Shown here in pieces: positions 19,530-27,697 of a stretch of 64,000 bases of DNA (its first letter is position 1; every line of letters begins with the position of its first letter). The stretch lies in contig CAVOQT010000015.1 in NCBI GenBank assembly GCA_963698405.1, positions 129,804 through 193,803 on the forward strand, in the 5' to 3' direction. The notes under the pieces are model-generated. The model ran no database searches. It saw only the letters and a list, made by a program, of their open reading frames with translations, and had not been told where the DNA came from. The position numbers and the translations under genes are program-made. Source of the DNA: SHZI01 sp963698405. GTDB taxonomy: Bacteria; Pseudomonadota; Gammaproteobacteria; Steroidobacterales; GCA-2729495.

Positions 19530-20441
19530 TCAGTCTTCGACGCTGTACTCGATGGCCAGCGGCGTACCGCGAGCGGCCACGCGGCCCATGCTGATCACGC
19601 CACTACCGGTCAGCACCACACTGTCACGGCGCAGATAAAGCTCTTCCCGACCATCCGGCTGTATGAACGTACCGTTGGTGCTCTCGTCCACCAGTACAAA
19701 GCGGTTACGAGCCGCATCCACGCGCGCATGTATCCTCGATATCAAATTGCCCTTTATCACGACATCGTTTTCATCGGCACGACCCATGGTGACGGTCACC
19801 TTGCCCTTGTCGCCAACGATGACTTCCTGACCACGAAACCGCAGGTACAGACGAGTATTGGCAGTTGGCGCCCGATGGCCCGGATCGATCGACGGCAGCA
19901 TGTTGGTTGCCTCTTCGGGCTGCCAGAGCACCTCAAAAACAGCGACCTCATCCGACTGCCCCTTGGGCGTTGACACGTCAATCTGGCGTATCAGGGCCTT
20001 CCACTGCGGACTCAACTGCTCTACCACGGCACTAGTGGTGAGAATCTGCCCTGCCTTGGCCTGTGAGGTCATGCTGTTTGCGGTATGTACTGCAACACCG
20101 GAGATATCCCGCTCCTCAAGCAAGACAGCCCCATAGTGACAACCGATGCGGATAGCCACATGCGTACCCTGCGCATCGATACGCACGGTATTGGTGATCC
20201 GCTGCTGCATCTGGTTGGCCGCATTGAGGGCATCGTCTGCTGACGGGAAGGTCGACATGACCTCGTCACCCATGGTCTTGATGACCGTACCGCCATAACT
20301 CTCGGTAGCCTGCTTCATTATCCGCAGGCACTGCTGTACCGTCTCGCGGGCGCGTTCGTCACCGAGATTTTCATAGAGCTGTGTACTGCCGACGACATCG
20401 GCAAACAGTATCGAGAGCTTCTTTTCGGCTGCCGCGCTCAC
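19530..20441 (-). CDS. Class III nucleotide cyclase-like protein with C-terminal FHA domain
   Basis: The N-terminal half is a class III adenylate/guanylate cyclase domain with metal-binding Asp in LFADVVGS and in KTMGDEVMS. The C-terminal third is an FHA phosphothreonine-binding domain (VTMGRADENDVVI, SRIHARV, STNGTFI). The position normally holding the transition-state Asn and Arg (VNxAAR) reads VHTANSM here, so cyclase activity is doubtful. The start is uncertain: GTG at 20441 has a GGTGG-like site upstream, and TTG at 20459 is the longer option. No membrane segment is visible, so it is probably cytosolic. The substrate and partner are unknown. Confidence 0.8.
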   Translation of the reverse strand: MSAAAEKKLSILFADVVGSTQLYENLGDERARETVQQCLRIMKQATESYGGTVIKTMGDEVMSTFPSADDALNAANQMQQRITNTVRIDAQGTHVAIRIGCHYGAVLLEERDISGVAVHTANSMTSQAKAGQILTTSAVVEQLSPQWKALIRQIDVSTPKGQSDEVAVFEVLWQPEEATNMLPSIDPGHRAPTANTRLYLRFRGQEVIVGDKGKVTVTMGRADENDVVIKGNLISRIHARVDAARNRFVLVDESTNGTFIQPDGREELYLRRDSVVLTGSGVISMGRVAARGTPLAIEYSVED

Positions 20442-20534
20442 ATTCCACCCGGGACGCAATATGTCAAACGGACGGCGTCAGTATATGCCATGCCATACCC
20501 GGTCTGGACAGTGCCGGGGCCAACGGTCATCAAC

Positions 20535-21353
20535 TCAGTACTCGGCAACCAGATAGGCCACCCAACCAGCATCGGCATCGCCGCGCGCCTCAGGCGTGAA
20601 CTCTCCGTTACCGCTACCATCCTTGGCAGTTCCCTCCCACCAGACTGTCGTTCTGGAAAATCCCGCTTCGGCCAGCAGTTCGGTCAATTCCGGCAACGAC
20701 CACAAGCGCCAATCATAGGTGAATGCCTTGTCGATCCGTGAACCATCCGGAAAACGAAACCCGATATGGCACAGCACTTCTGCCGTGACCGGATAGTATT
20801 TTTCCTGATGCCATACATAGGTGAAACCGCGATGTGCGGTGGTTTCGCGAAGCTCACGATAGGCGTCATGACCACCGTAGGCATCCAGAAAGAACACGCC
20901 ATCCTTGACCAGTGAGCGGCGGACCCGCCGGAAATACTGCAGCATCTGCGCGCGCGTCTTGAACACCCAATAACTGAAGTTGAAGGCGGCAACCGCATCA
21001 AAACCCGTCGCACGGACTTTGGTGACATCAGCCTGCAGTAGTTCGACCCGCGCCTGCTGGGACGGCTTGAGACGGGCCAGATTCCGCTTGCGCCCCCAGT
21101 CCAGCGTTGGCCCATCAAGATCGACGCCGGTAGCGCGCATTGAACGACCCAGGCTCACCCACTGACAGGCAACGCTGGCCGTACCACAAAAATCCTCACG
21201 CAGACTAAGCGCCGACCGGCCGCGCAACTGCCGGAAGGTGTCTACCACGAACTCGCATTCAGACTCGGCACTCTGCACGGCCTTTTCGTAGTACTCATGC
21301 AGGTCTGCCTGCTGGGCAATCGTCTGCTTGCCCTTGTTCTTGCGCTCCGCCAT
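20535..21353 (-). CDS. Class I SAM-dependent methyltransferase
   Basis: This 272-residue protein has a Rossmann methyltransferase core. It shows a motif I-like SLREDFCGTASVACQW, an acidic loop TGVDLDGPTLDWG that would bind SAM, a LLQADVTK motif, and VAAFNFSYWVFKTR before the later strands. The family is common in gammaproteobacteria but I do not know its substrate. It has a basic N-terminus (MAERKNKGKQ). It stands between dusA and the cyclase-FHA gene on the same strand. Confidence 0.75.
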   Translation of the reverse strand: MAERKNKGKQTIAQQADLHEYYEKAVQSAESECEFVVDTFRQLRGRSALSLREDFCGTASVACQWVSLGRSMRATGVDLDGPTLDWGRKRNLARLKPSQQARVELLQADVTKVRATGFDAVAAFNFSYWVFKTRAQMLQYFRRVRRSLVKDGVFFLDAYGGHDAYRELRETTAHRGFTYVWHQEKYYPVTAEVLCHIGFRFPDGSRIDKAFTYDWRLWSLPELTELLAEAGFSRTTVWWEGTAKDGSGNGEFTPEARGDADAGWVAYLVAEY

Positions 21354-21373
21354 CCGTGATCAACTCCTGTATG

Positions 21374-22414
21374 TCAAAAAATCGGGCTTTTACCCGTCAC
21401 CAACTGCAAGGACTCAAGCAACAGCTGCGGCCCTGCATCGGCCGCACAGCCCCGCGTACTGAGAAAACGACGCCAGGCCCGTGCGCCGGGCTGGCCATGA
21501 TACAGCCCCAGCATATGACGAGTGATGTGGTGCAGCCGGACACCCTGACTCATCTCCTGTTCGGCATAGCGCACCATCGCCACGACAACTTCAGCGCGTG
21601 ATGGTGGCTGCCACATGGCGGCCTCCTGCAGAAAGTCCGCCTCGACTGCCGTGAGCCAGTAAGGGTCCGCATACGCCTTGCGACCGATCATCACGCCGTC
21701 GACACCAGCTGCGAGGTGCTCCGCAACGGCATCAAGCCGGTCGATGCCGCCATTCAAAACAATCCGCAGTTCGGGAAAATCCGCCTTGAGCTGGTAAACG
21801 GTCGCATAACGCAATGGCGGAATTTCCCGGTTCTCCTTCGGCGACAGGCCACTGAGTAGCGCCTTGCGTGCGTGCACGACAAAGGTTGTACAACCGGCTG
21901 CGGCAACTGTCGTGATGAAGTCACGGAGAAATCCGTAGTCATCACGATCATCGATACCGATCCGTGTCTTGACAGTTACCGGCAGCCGCGTTGCGGTCTG
22001 CATGGCAGCCACACAGCGGGCCACGAGATCCGGTGCGCCCATCAGGCAAGCGCCAAACGAGCCCTCCGCCACCCGGGCACTCGGGCAACCCACATTGAGA
22101 TTGATCTCATCGTAGCCATAGTGCACAGCCTTGTGGACAGCTGCCGCAAGCAACCCGGGATCACTACCACCGAGCTGCAGAGCCAGCGGCTGCTCAGCCG
22201 GCGTAAAGCGCAGCAGCCGGTCTGCATCGCCATTGATGATCGCGGCGGCCGTCACCATCTCGCTGTAAAGACGGACGTGCGGACTCAACAGGCGCAGGAA
22301 ATACCGGCAGTGCCGGTCGGTGCAATCCATCATCGGCGCGACCGCAATCCGCCAGGGATCAAATTCTGGTATCGGGCAGTGGGGCGCCATGGGGTCAGGA
22401 ATCAGCTGCGTCAT
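21374..22414 (-). CDS. dusA: tRNA-dihydrouridine(20/20a) synthase
   Basis: DusA reduces uridines in the D-loop of tRNA using FMN and NADPH. The 346-residue protein begins IAVAPMMDCTDRHCRYF. It contains the catalytic Cys region NVGCPSARVAEGSFGACLM, the HARKALLSGLSPKENREIPPL stretch typical of the DusA subfamily, and the FMN-binding LNGGI and GVMIGRKAY. ATG at 22414 is preferred over a TTG at 22429. Confidence 0.95.
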   Translation of the reverse strand: MTQLIPDPMAPHCPIPEFDPWRIAVAPMMDCTDRHCRYFLRLLSPHVRLYSEMVTAAAIINGDADRLLRFTPAEQPLALQLGGSDPGLLAAAVHKAVHYGYDEINLNVGCPSARVAEGSFGACLMGAPDLVARCVAAMQTATRLPVTVKTRIGIDDRDDYGFLRDFITTVAAAGCTTFVVHARKALLSGLSPKENREIPPLRYATVYQLKADFPELRIVLNGGIDRLDAVAEHLAAGVDGVMIGRKAYADPYWLTAVEADFLQEAAMWQPPSRAEVVVAMVRYAEQEMSQGVRLHHITRHMLGLYHGQPGARAWRRFLSTRGCAADAGPQLLLESLQLVTGKSPIF

Positions 22415-22497
22415 ACGGTCCGGCGACAACGGTCACGGCCAGAAGCCTGTCCCGCCTATATACTTGAAGGTTAAAGCAATCATCACGAGATTCTGTC

Positions 22498-23508
22498 ATG
22501 AGCAGCTCCAGCAGCACCAAGGATACCGTCCTCGTTACCGGCGGCGCCGGATATATCGGCAGTCATGTCGTCCGGCAGCTGTGTGAGGCCGGTGAGCGCG
22601 TAGTAGTACTGGACGACCTGTCGACCGGGTTCCGCTCGGCAGTGCCGGATGGCTTGCTGGTAACAGGCAATACCGGCGACCGCGACCTGGTGAGCAAACT
22701 GCTTGCCGAGCACCGGATTACGACCATCCTGCATTTCGCCGCACATACCATCGTTCCCGAATCAGTCAGCAATCCGCTGAAATATTATGGCAACAACACC
22801 TGTGCCACACGTAACCTGCTTGAATGCGCGGTCGGCGCGGGAGTAAAGCACTTCATTTTCTCTTCGACGGCCGCTGTCTATGGCATACCGGAAAACGGCA
22901 TTGCCTCGGAAGACACGCCGACCGCACCGATCAACCCTTACGGCAGCTCCAAACTGATGAGCGAGTGGATGCTCAGGGACGCCGACCTCGCTCATGCGAT
23001 GAGCTATGTCGCACTACGATACTTCAACGTCGCGGGTGCGGATCCAGGCGGCCGGATCGGCCAGTCCACCCGTCTGGCAACCCTGCTGACCAAGGTTGCC
23101 TGTGAAGCCGCTGTCGGCAAGCGACCGCACGTTTCCATCTATGGTACCGACTACCCCACACCGGACGGTACAGGCATCCGCGACTACATACATGTCGAGG
23201 ACCTGGCCACTGCCCACATTGATGCGCTTCGCTATCTGCGCGATGGCGGAAAGTCATCGGTACTTAACTGCGGCTACGGCCACGGCTACAGCGTGCGCGA
23301 AGTCCTTGCTGCGGTCGAACGCTGCAGCGGTATCACGCTCACAAAGAAAGAAGAACCACGTCGCGCCGGCGATCCGCCGGTACTCGTGGCAGCAGCCGAG
23401 CGGATCCGCTCCGTGCTGGGATGGACCCCCCGCTTCGATGACCTGGACCTTATCGTCAGTTCGGCACTGCACTGGGAGCAACGTCTGCTCAAACAACCCG
23501 CGGAATGA
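22498..23508 (+). CDS. galE: UDP-glucose 4-epimerase
   Basis: GalE interconverts UDP-glucose and UDP-galactose, supplying sugar nucleotides for polysaccharide. The 336-residue SDR protein has the NAD-binding VTGGAGYIGSHV, catalytic Ser in FSSTAAVYG and the YxxxK pair in NPYGSSK, plus the RYFNVAGAD and GIRDYIHVEDLA signatures. It stands apart from the main polysaccharide cluster but next to prsR/prsK, so a link with that system is plausible but not shown. Confidence 0.95.
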   Translation: MSSSSSTKDTVLVTGGAGYIGSHVVRQLCEAGERVVVLDDLSTGFRSAVPDGLLVTGNTGDRDLVSKLLAEHRITTILHFAAHTIVPESVSNPLKYYGNNTCATRNLLECAVGAGVKHFIFSSTAAVYGIPENGIASEDTPTAPINPYGSSKLMSEWMLRDADLAHAMSYVALRYFNVAGADPGGRIGQSTRLATLLTKVACEAAVGKRPHVSIYGTDYPTPDGTGIRDYIHVEDLATAHIDALRYLRDGGKSSVLNCGYGHGYSVREVLAAVERCSGITLTKKEEPRRAGDPPVLVAAAERIRSVLGWTPRFDDLDLIVSSALHWEQRLLKQPAE

Positions 23509-23523
23509 CTCCGTACAGTGCGG

Positions 23524-24894
23524 TCAGTGGTCCTTGTCGTGCTGAATCGCGTACTTGCCGAGCAGATCGTAGAGTGTCGGCCGGGTAATCCCGAGTAGCT
23601 GCGCTGCTTTGGATATATTGCCCGCCGCATAAGCCAGCGCATTGTTGATCGCGCGACTTTCCGCATCCTTGCGCACCTCACGCAGGTTGAGGTTCGGGAC
23701 CTGTTCGCCATCAGTCGCCAGACCGAGATCTGCGGCAGTGATATGGCGCCCCTCGGCCATGATCACCGCCCCCTTGATCTTGTTCTCCATCTCCCGAACG
23801 TTGCCGGGCCACGGATAGTTCTCTACGGCATTCTGTGCATCCGGACTGAAGCCGCGGAACTGCCGATGATATTGCACAGCGAATCTTTCCAGCAGGGTTC
23901 GCGCCAGCAGCAGCCGGCATCCACCATTCCTCTCTCGCAATGGCGGTATACGGATGGTGATCTCGCTGATCCGGTAATAGAGATCTTCACGGAAACGGTT
24001 CTCGCGAATCGCCACCTCGAGATTCTGGTTTGTGGCACAGACCACACGTACATCGACCGGGATTTCCTCACGGCCTCCGACACGCTCGACTACCCGCTCC
24101 TGCAGAAAACGCAACAGCTTGGCCTGTAGCGGCAACGGCATATCACCGATTTCATCCAGAAACAGCGTACCTCCGTCTGCATGCTCGATCTTGCCCTGCG
24201 TCTGCCGCACAGCACCGGTAAATGCACCCCGCTCATAGCCAAACAATTCACTCTCGAGCAGGTTCTCCGGGATGGCCGCACAGTTGATGGCTACAAAGCC
24301 CTTGTCGACCCGCGGGCTCAGTGAATGCAGCGCTCGGGCCAGCACCTCCTTGCCGGTACCGCTTTCGCCCAGCAGCAGTGTCGTGGCATTGGTGGGTGCG
24401 ACTTTCTCGACAATCCGGCAGACTTGCAGCATCGCCTCACTCGCAGCCACGATGCCATCCAGCGGCGACATGCCCTGCTTCTGCAGCAGTTTCTGGTTCT
24501 GCCGCTCCAGTTCGTGGATGTGATAGGCGCGATCCACGATCAGCTGCAGAGTGTCGGTATCCACCGGCTTCTGATAGAAATCGTAGGCGCCGATCGCTAC
24601 TGCACGTACGGCATTCTGCTGATCGCCATGACCAGTCACCACGACCACCTTGGTGGCTGGCACCAGTGCCAGGATCTCCTCGAGCGTGGCGATCCCCTCA
24701 CTGACTCCTTCTGCATCGGGGGGCAGGCCAAGATCCTGCAGCACCACGGGTGGCTCGTGGCGGCGCAACTGGGCGAGTGCGCTTGTACGGTCCTCGGCGA
24801 CAAGAACCTCGTAATCAGCAAAACACCACTTGAGCTGGCTCTGCAAACCCGGATCGTCCTCGACGACGAGAAGCTTCCTGCGCTGGTCTGTCAA
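23524..24894 (-). CDS. prsR: PrsR-type sigma-54-dependent response regulator (PEP-CTERM system)
   Basis: This 456-residue protein has a receiver domain (KLLVVEDDPG, phospho-acceptor region LQDLGLPPD, VVVVTGHGD). An AAA+ sigma-54 activation domain follows (Walker A GESGTGKEV, GAFTGA loop, FLDEIGDMP), then a Fis-type helix-turn-helix (SKAAQLLGITRPTLYDLL). The wording of the N-terminus and receiver matches the PrsR family tied to exosortase systems. The start is TTG at 24894, with GGAGAG just upstream; longer readings lack a site. The stretch PPLRERNGGCRLLLART departs from the usual RERxGDxxLLA and may hide compensated indels. It is paired with prsK upstream. Confidence 0.88.
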   Translation of the reverse strand: MTDQRRKLLVVEDDPGLQSQLKWCFADYEVLVAEDRTSALAQLRRHEPPVVLQDLGLPPDAEGVSEGIATLEEILALVPATKVVVVTGHGDQQNAVRAVAIGAYDFYQKPVDTDTLQLIVDRAYHIHELERQNQKLLQKQGMSPLDGIVAASEAMLQVCRIVEKVAPTNATTLLLGESGTGKEVLARALHSLSPRVDKGFVAINCAAIPENLLESELFGYERGAFTGAVRQTQGKIEHADGGTLFLDEIGDMPLPLQAKLLRFLQERVVERVGGREEIPVDVRVVCATNQNLEVAIRENRFREDLYYRISEITIRIPPLRERNGGCRLLLARTLLERFAVQYHRQFRGFSPDAQNAVENYPWPGNVREMENKIKGAVIMAEGRHITAADLGLATDGEQVPNLNLREVRKDAESRAINNALAYAAGNISKAAQLLGITRPTLYDLLGKYAIQHDKDH

Positions 24895-24993
24895 GGAACT
24901 CTCCACTGCAAACAGAAACCGCATGACACGCGTCGACAGGCACAACACGCTGCCCCGCAAACGCAAACCATCATAGCGTATCGATCCTGCATA

Positions 24994-27081
24994 TCATGCT
25001 GCCGACGTCACGGCAGCGGACTCATGCAGCGGCAAGCAGATCGTGAACCGGGTGCGCACCCCAGGCTCTGAGTCGACCTGCAAGGAGCCGCCCGCATCCA
25101 TGATCAGCGTCCGTGCCTGATAGGCTCCAATGCCCATGCCCTTGCTGCCCTTGGTTGTGTCGAAAGGCCGGAACAGGCGGGTACGGATGAACTCCGGCTC
25201 CATGCCGCAGCCATCATCTTCAATCGTAATTGCCACACCATTGCCAGCCATGCCAACAGCGATATGGACCGAGCCATCACGGACCGTTGCCTCCTGTGCA
25301 TTGCGTATCAGATGCACGAGTACCGCCGTAAAGCGCTCACGATCAATCCAGATCTGCAAATCAGATGCCGTATCGCTGAACTGCGGAACCGGCTCGCGGC
25401 CCCGACAGCGATCCACGGCATCTGCCAGCACCGCAGCAGCCCGGACACGCTGCCGTGTGCCGGTCGCCTCACCGCTTTGCAATTGCTGCAACAGCTTGTT
25501 CATGCGGAGAACCGAGTTGTCGATGGTCGCCATCACATCCTCGATGAACGCCGGATTACCTTTATGTTTGGCAGCATTGCGCAACATCATCGACTGCTGT
25601 GCGATCAGATTCTTGAGGTCGTGCATGACGAACGCCGTGAGCCGGTTGAAGGCTTCAAACTGACGGCCTTCGGCAAGCTTCTGATCCGCTTCATACTGAG
25701 CCAGAAATGCGGCAACCTGCCGGCCCGACGTGCGCAGCAGATCGATCTCCTCGAAACTCAACCGGAAATTGGAGCCAGGCTGATGCAGCATGATCAGCCC
25801 GGTAAGCGTCGCATTGCTGATCAGCGGTACGATCAGCAAACCATCCGGAAACGTATCCAGCCACAACGGCCGCTGCAGACCCACGTACAGCTCTGGCCGC
25901 CGCGATAACTCTGCGGTATCGATGATCCACTGACGCTCGAGCATGAACACGATCAGGGGATCGTCGATGGCAATACCCGACTCCGGCAAGCTCTGCATAT
26001 TCCAGCCAGACAGGGCCATCAGTTGACGACTCTCATCCGCACGCGTCCAGAGCATGCCGGCTGGACTGCCAACGATCTCGGCCAGCGCCTTGATCACACG
26101 CTCAGGCAGCGGCAGATCCGTATCGGTCGACACCAGCGTATCGATCAGACGTAGCCACTCCTCACGGTAGTCATAGCGGAACGGGACTAAATGCTTGCTG
26201 ACAAATACTTTCAAACGTGCGTTCAGTCGCTCTGAAAACAGCAATACGACAAGCGGCGCGCCCATTCCCAGCACCATGACCAGCGCCAGCTGCCGCGCAA
26301 GCAGTGGCTGCAATGAGTGGAATACAGGCAGTAGAAACAGGGTAACCAGCAGAATGGAACCCGTCGCAAGAAAGCGCGGCGCGTAGCTACGTGCCTCAGG
26401 GGACACAAATATGCCGAGCGACCACTGCGGTCGCTGCCGGAGCGTAAACAACACCAGCAAAGCAGCCATAGCGAGACACAACGCCGCGATACCCGTCAGC
26501 CAACGCGGGATACCTGCACCAGCAGCGGAAACAATCGCCACAACAGCCTGTGAGGCGGACACCAGTCCTGCTGCAAGCGCCAGGGCGCGCGTTGCCGTTC
26601 GACCCTCAACCGGAGCGTCACTCACAAATTGCGCGGCAAGCGCCAGGCACAACAAGGCTACGGCCGCTGCGGTGACGCTATATACCGTGGCCAGCCAAGC
26701 GGTGGTTCCGGCCGGGTCAAACCAGATCGCTGCAGTCGATACGCTGATGACCACGACCCAAAACAGCCGCAGCAACCATCGAACCAGTTCCGGCATGGAC
26801 CGTTCGTAGGGCCCACACAACAAACGATGCAGGAGTTGATACCAGCTGTAGAGCAGGAGAATCTGTGCGCCGTAACTGAGTACTGCGAATGCAGGAATAG
26901 CGCGGATATGCCCGGACTGGGCAAACAACAAACCCCAGATCACGCCACCAAACACGACACCGAGTATCTGCTTGCGCAGCAACACCCCGCCACCGGTCAG
27001 CAAAACATAGGCACCGACCAGGGCGTAGGACAACGCCACCAGACTGGCCCACAAGGCAGTATTGAATAGTGCTGCTGTCAC
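24994..27081 (-). CDS. prsK: PrsK-type membrane histidine kinase (PEP-CTERM system)
   Basis: The N-terminal third has about eight to ten predicted membrane helices (from TALWASLVALSYALVG). A GAF-like sensing region follows, then a kinase core. The phospho-acceptor is in AFVMHDLKNLIAQQ, and the ATP-binding domain has HLIRNAQEA, IEDDGCGM and KGMGIGAYQARTLI. This layout and the HDLKN motif match the PrsK family that partners PrsR. The start is either GTG 27081 or TTG 27084. It lies 99 bp upstream of prsR. The expected targets are exosortase-locus genes with sigma-54 promoters. Confidence 0.88.
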   Translation of the reverse strand: MTAALFNTALWASLVALSYALVGAYVLLTGGGVLLRKQILGVVFGGVIWGLLFAQSGHIRAIPAFAVLSYGAQILLLYSWYQLLHRLLCGPYERSMPELVRWLLRLFWVVVISVSTAAIWFDPAGTTAWLATVYSVTAAAVALLCLALAAQFVSDAPVEGRTATRALALAAGLVSASQAVVAIVSAAGAGIPRWLTGIAALCLAMAALLVLFTLRQRPQWSLGIFVSPEARSYAPRFLATGSILLVTLFLLPVFHSLQPLLARQLALVMVLGMGAPLVVLLFSERLNARLKVFVSKHLVPFRYDYREEWLRLIDTLVSTDTDLPLPERVIKALAEIVGSPAGMLWTRADESRQLMALSGWNMQSLPESGIAIDDPLIVFMLERQWIIDTAELSRRPELYVGLQRPLWLDTFPDGLLIVPLISNATLTGLIMLHQPGSNFRLSFEEIDLLRTSGRQVAAFLAQYEADQKLAEGRQFEAFNRLTAFVMHDLKNLIAQQSMMLRNAAKHKGNPAFIEDVMATIDNSVLRMNKLLQQLQSGEATGTRQRVRAAAVLADAVDRCRGREPVPQFSDTASDLQIWIDRERFTAVLVHLIRNAQEATVRDGSVHIAVGMAGNGVAITIEDDGCGMEPEFIRTRLFRPFDTTKGSKGMGIGAYQARTLIMDAGGSLQVDSEPGVRTRFTICLPLHESAAVTSAA

Positions 27082-27254
27082 CAAGCCATCATAATACCTG
27101 CTGGCTCAGATGGTTATCGAGTAATCGATGAATCCGTCACAGCAGTGACCGGAAGTCCTGGGCGCCGCCAGCCATAGCCGTGGCCAGCACCCTGGATTGC
27201 AGCTGCCAAGCCACGCGGCACCAAATGCTGGCGCCTCCAAGCCATTGAAAAAAT

Positions 27255-27330
27255 TGGCGTCCCCAAGGGGATTCGAACCCCTGTTGCCGCCGTGAAAGGG
27301 CAGTGTCCTAGGCCTCTAGACGATGGGGAC
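27255..27330 (-). tRNA. tRNA-Glu (TTC)
   Basis: The minus strand folds as a full cloverleaf with acceptor GTCCCC pairing GGGGAC. The anticodon loop contains CTTTCAC (anticodon TTC), the T-arm is GGTTCGAATCC, and CCA is encoded. It lies 29 bp downstream of tRNA-Ala and probably shares its promoter. Confidence 0.97.
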
Positions 27331-27359
27331 GGTTTGGCTGGCAATAGTGCTGAAAGTAT

Positions 27360-27435
<76 letters not shown>

Positions 27436-27451
27436 ACACGGCTGGCGGGGG

Positions 27452-27481
27452 AATCTACGCGACCGCTCCCAAGACTGTCAA
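27452..27481 (-). promoter_or_regulatory. Promoter of the tRNA-Ala/tRNA-Glu operon
   Basis: On the minus strand a consensus TTGACA (27481-27476) and TAGATT (27457-27452) are separated by 18 bp. They lie 16 bp before the tRNA-Ala 5' end, the expected distance for a tRNA promoter. Confidence 0.72.
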
Positions 27482-27697
27482 GGAAAGTTGCCGCACAGCT
27501 CACAGCTGTGCATACGATTATACGTACCGGCTGCATGCCGCCGGCAAACCCGGAACACTGGTGGACAACCCTTAGGGAAAGCCCTTAGCGGATATTCCCT
27601 TATTTTTTCATGAACCGGCTTAAGTGAAACTCCACCTTAGATGAAAGGCAATGAGTTGATCGCAATTTCTGTGCAGTTGAGAAAAAGGAGAAATCAG

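Noticed and set aside
27656..27669. FNR/Dnr-like half-site upstream of nirS (TTGAT followed by a poor second half)
   Set aside because: Only one half matches; the second half (ATTTC instead of ATCAA or GTCAA) is too poor to claim regulation.
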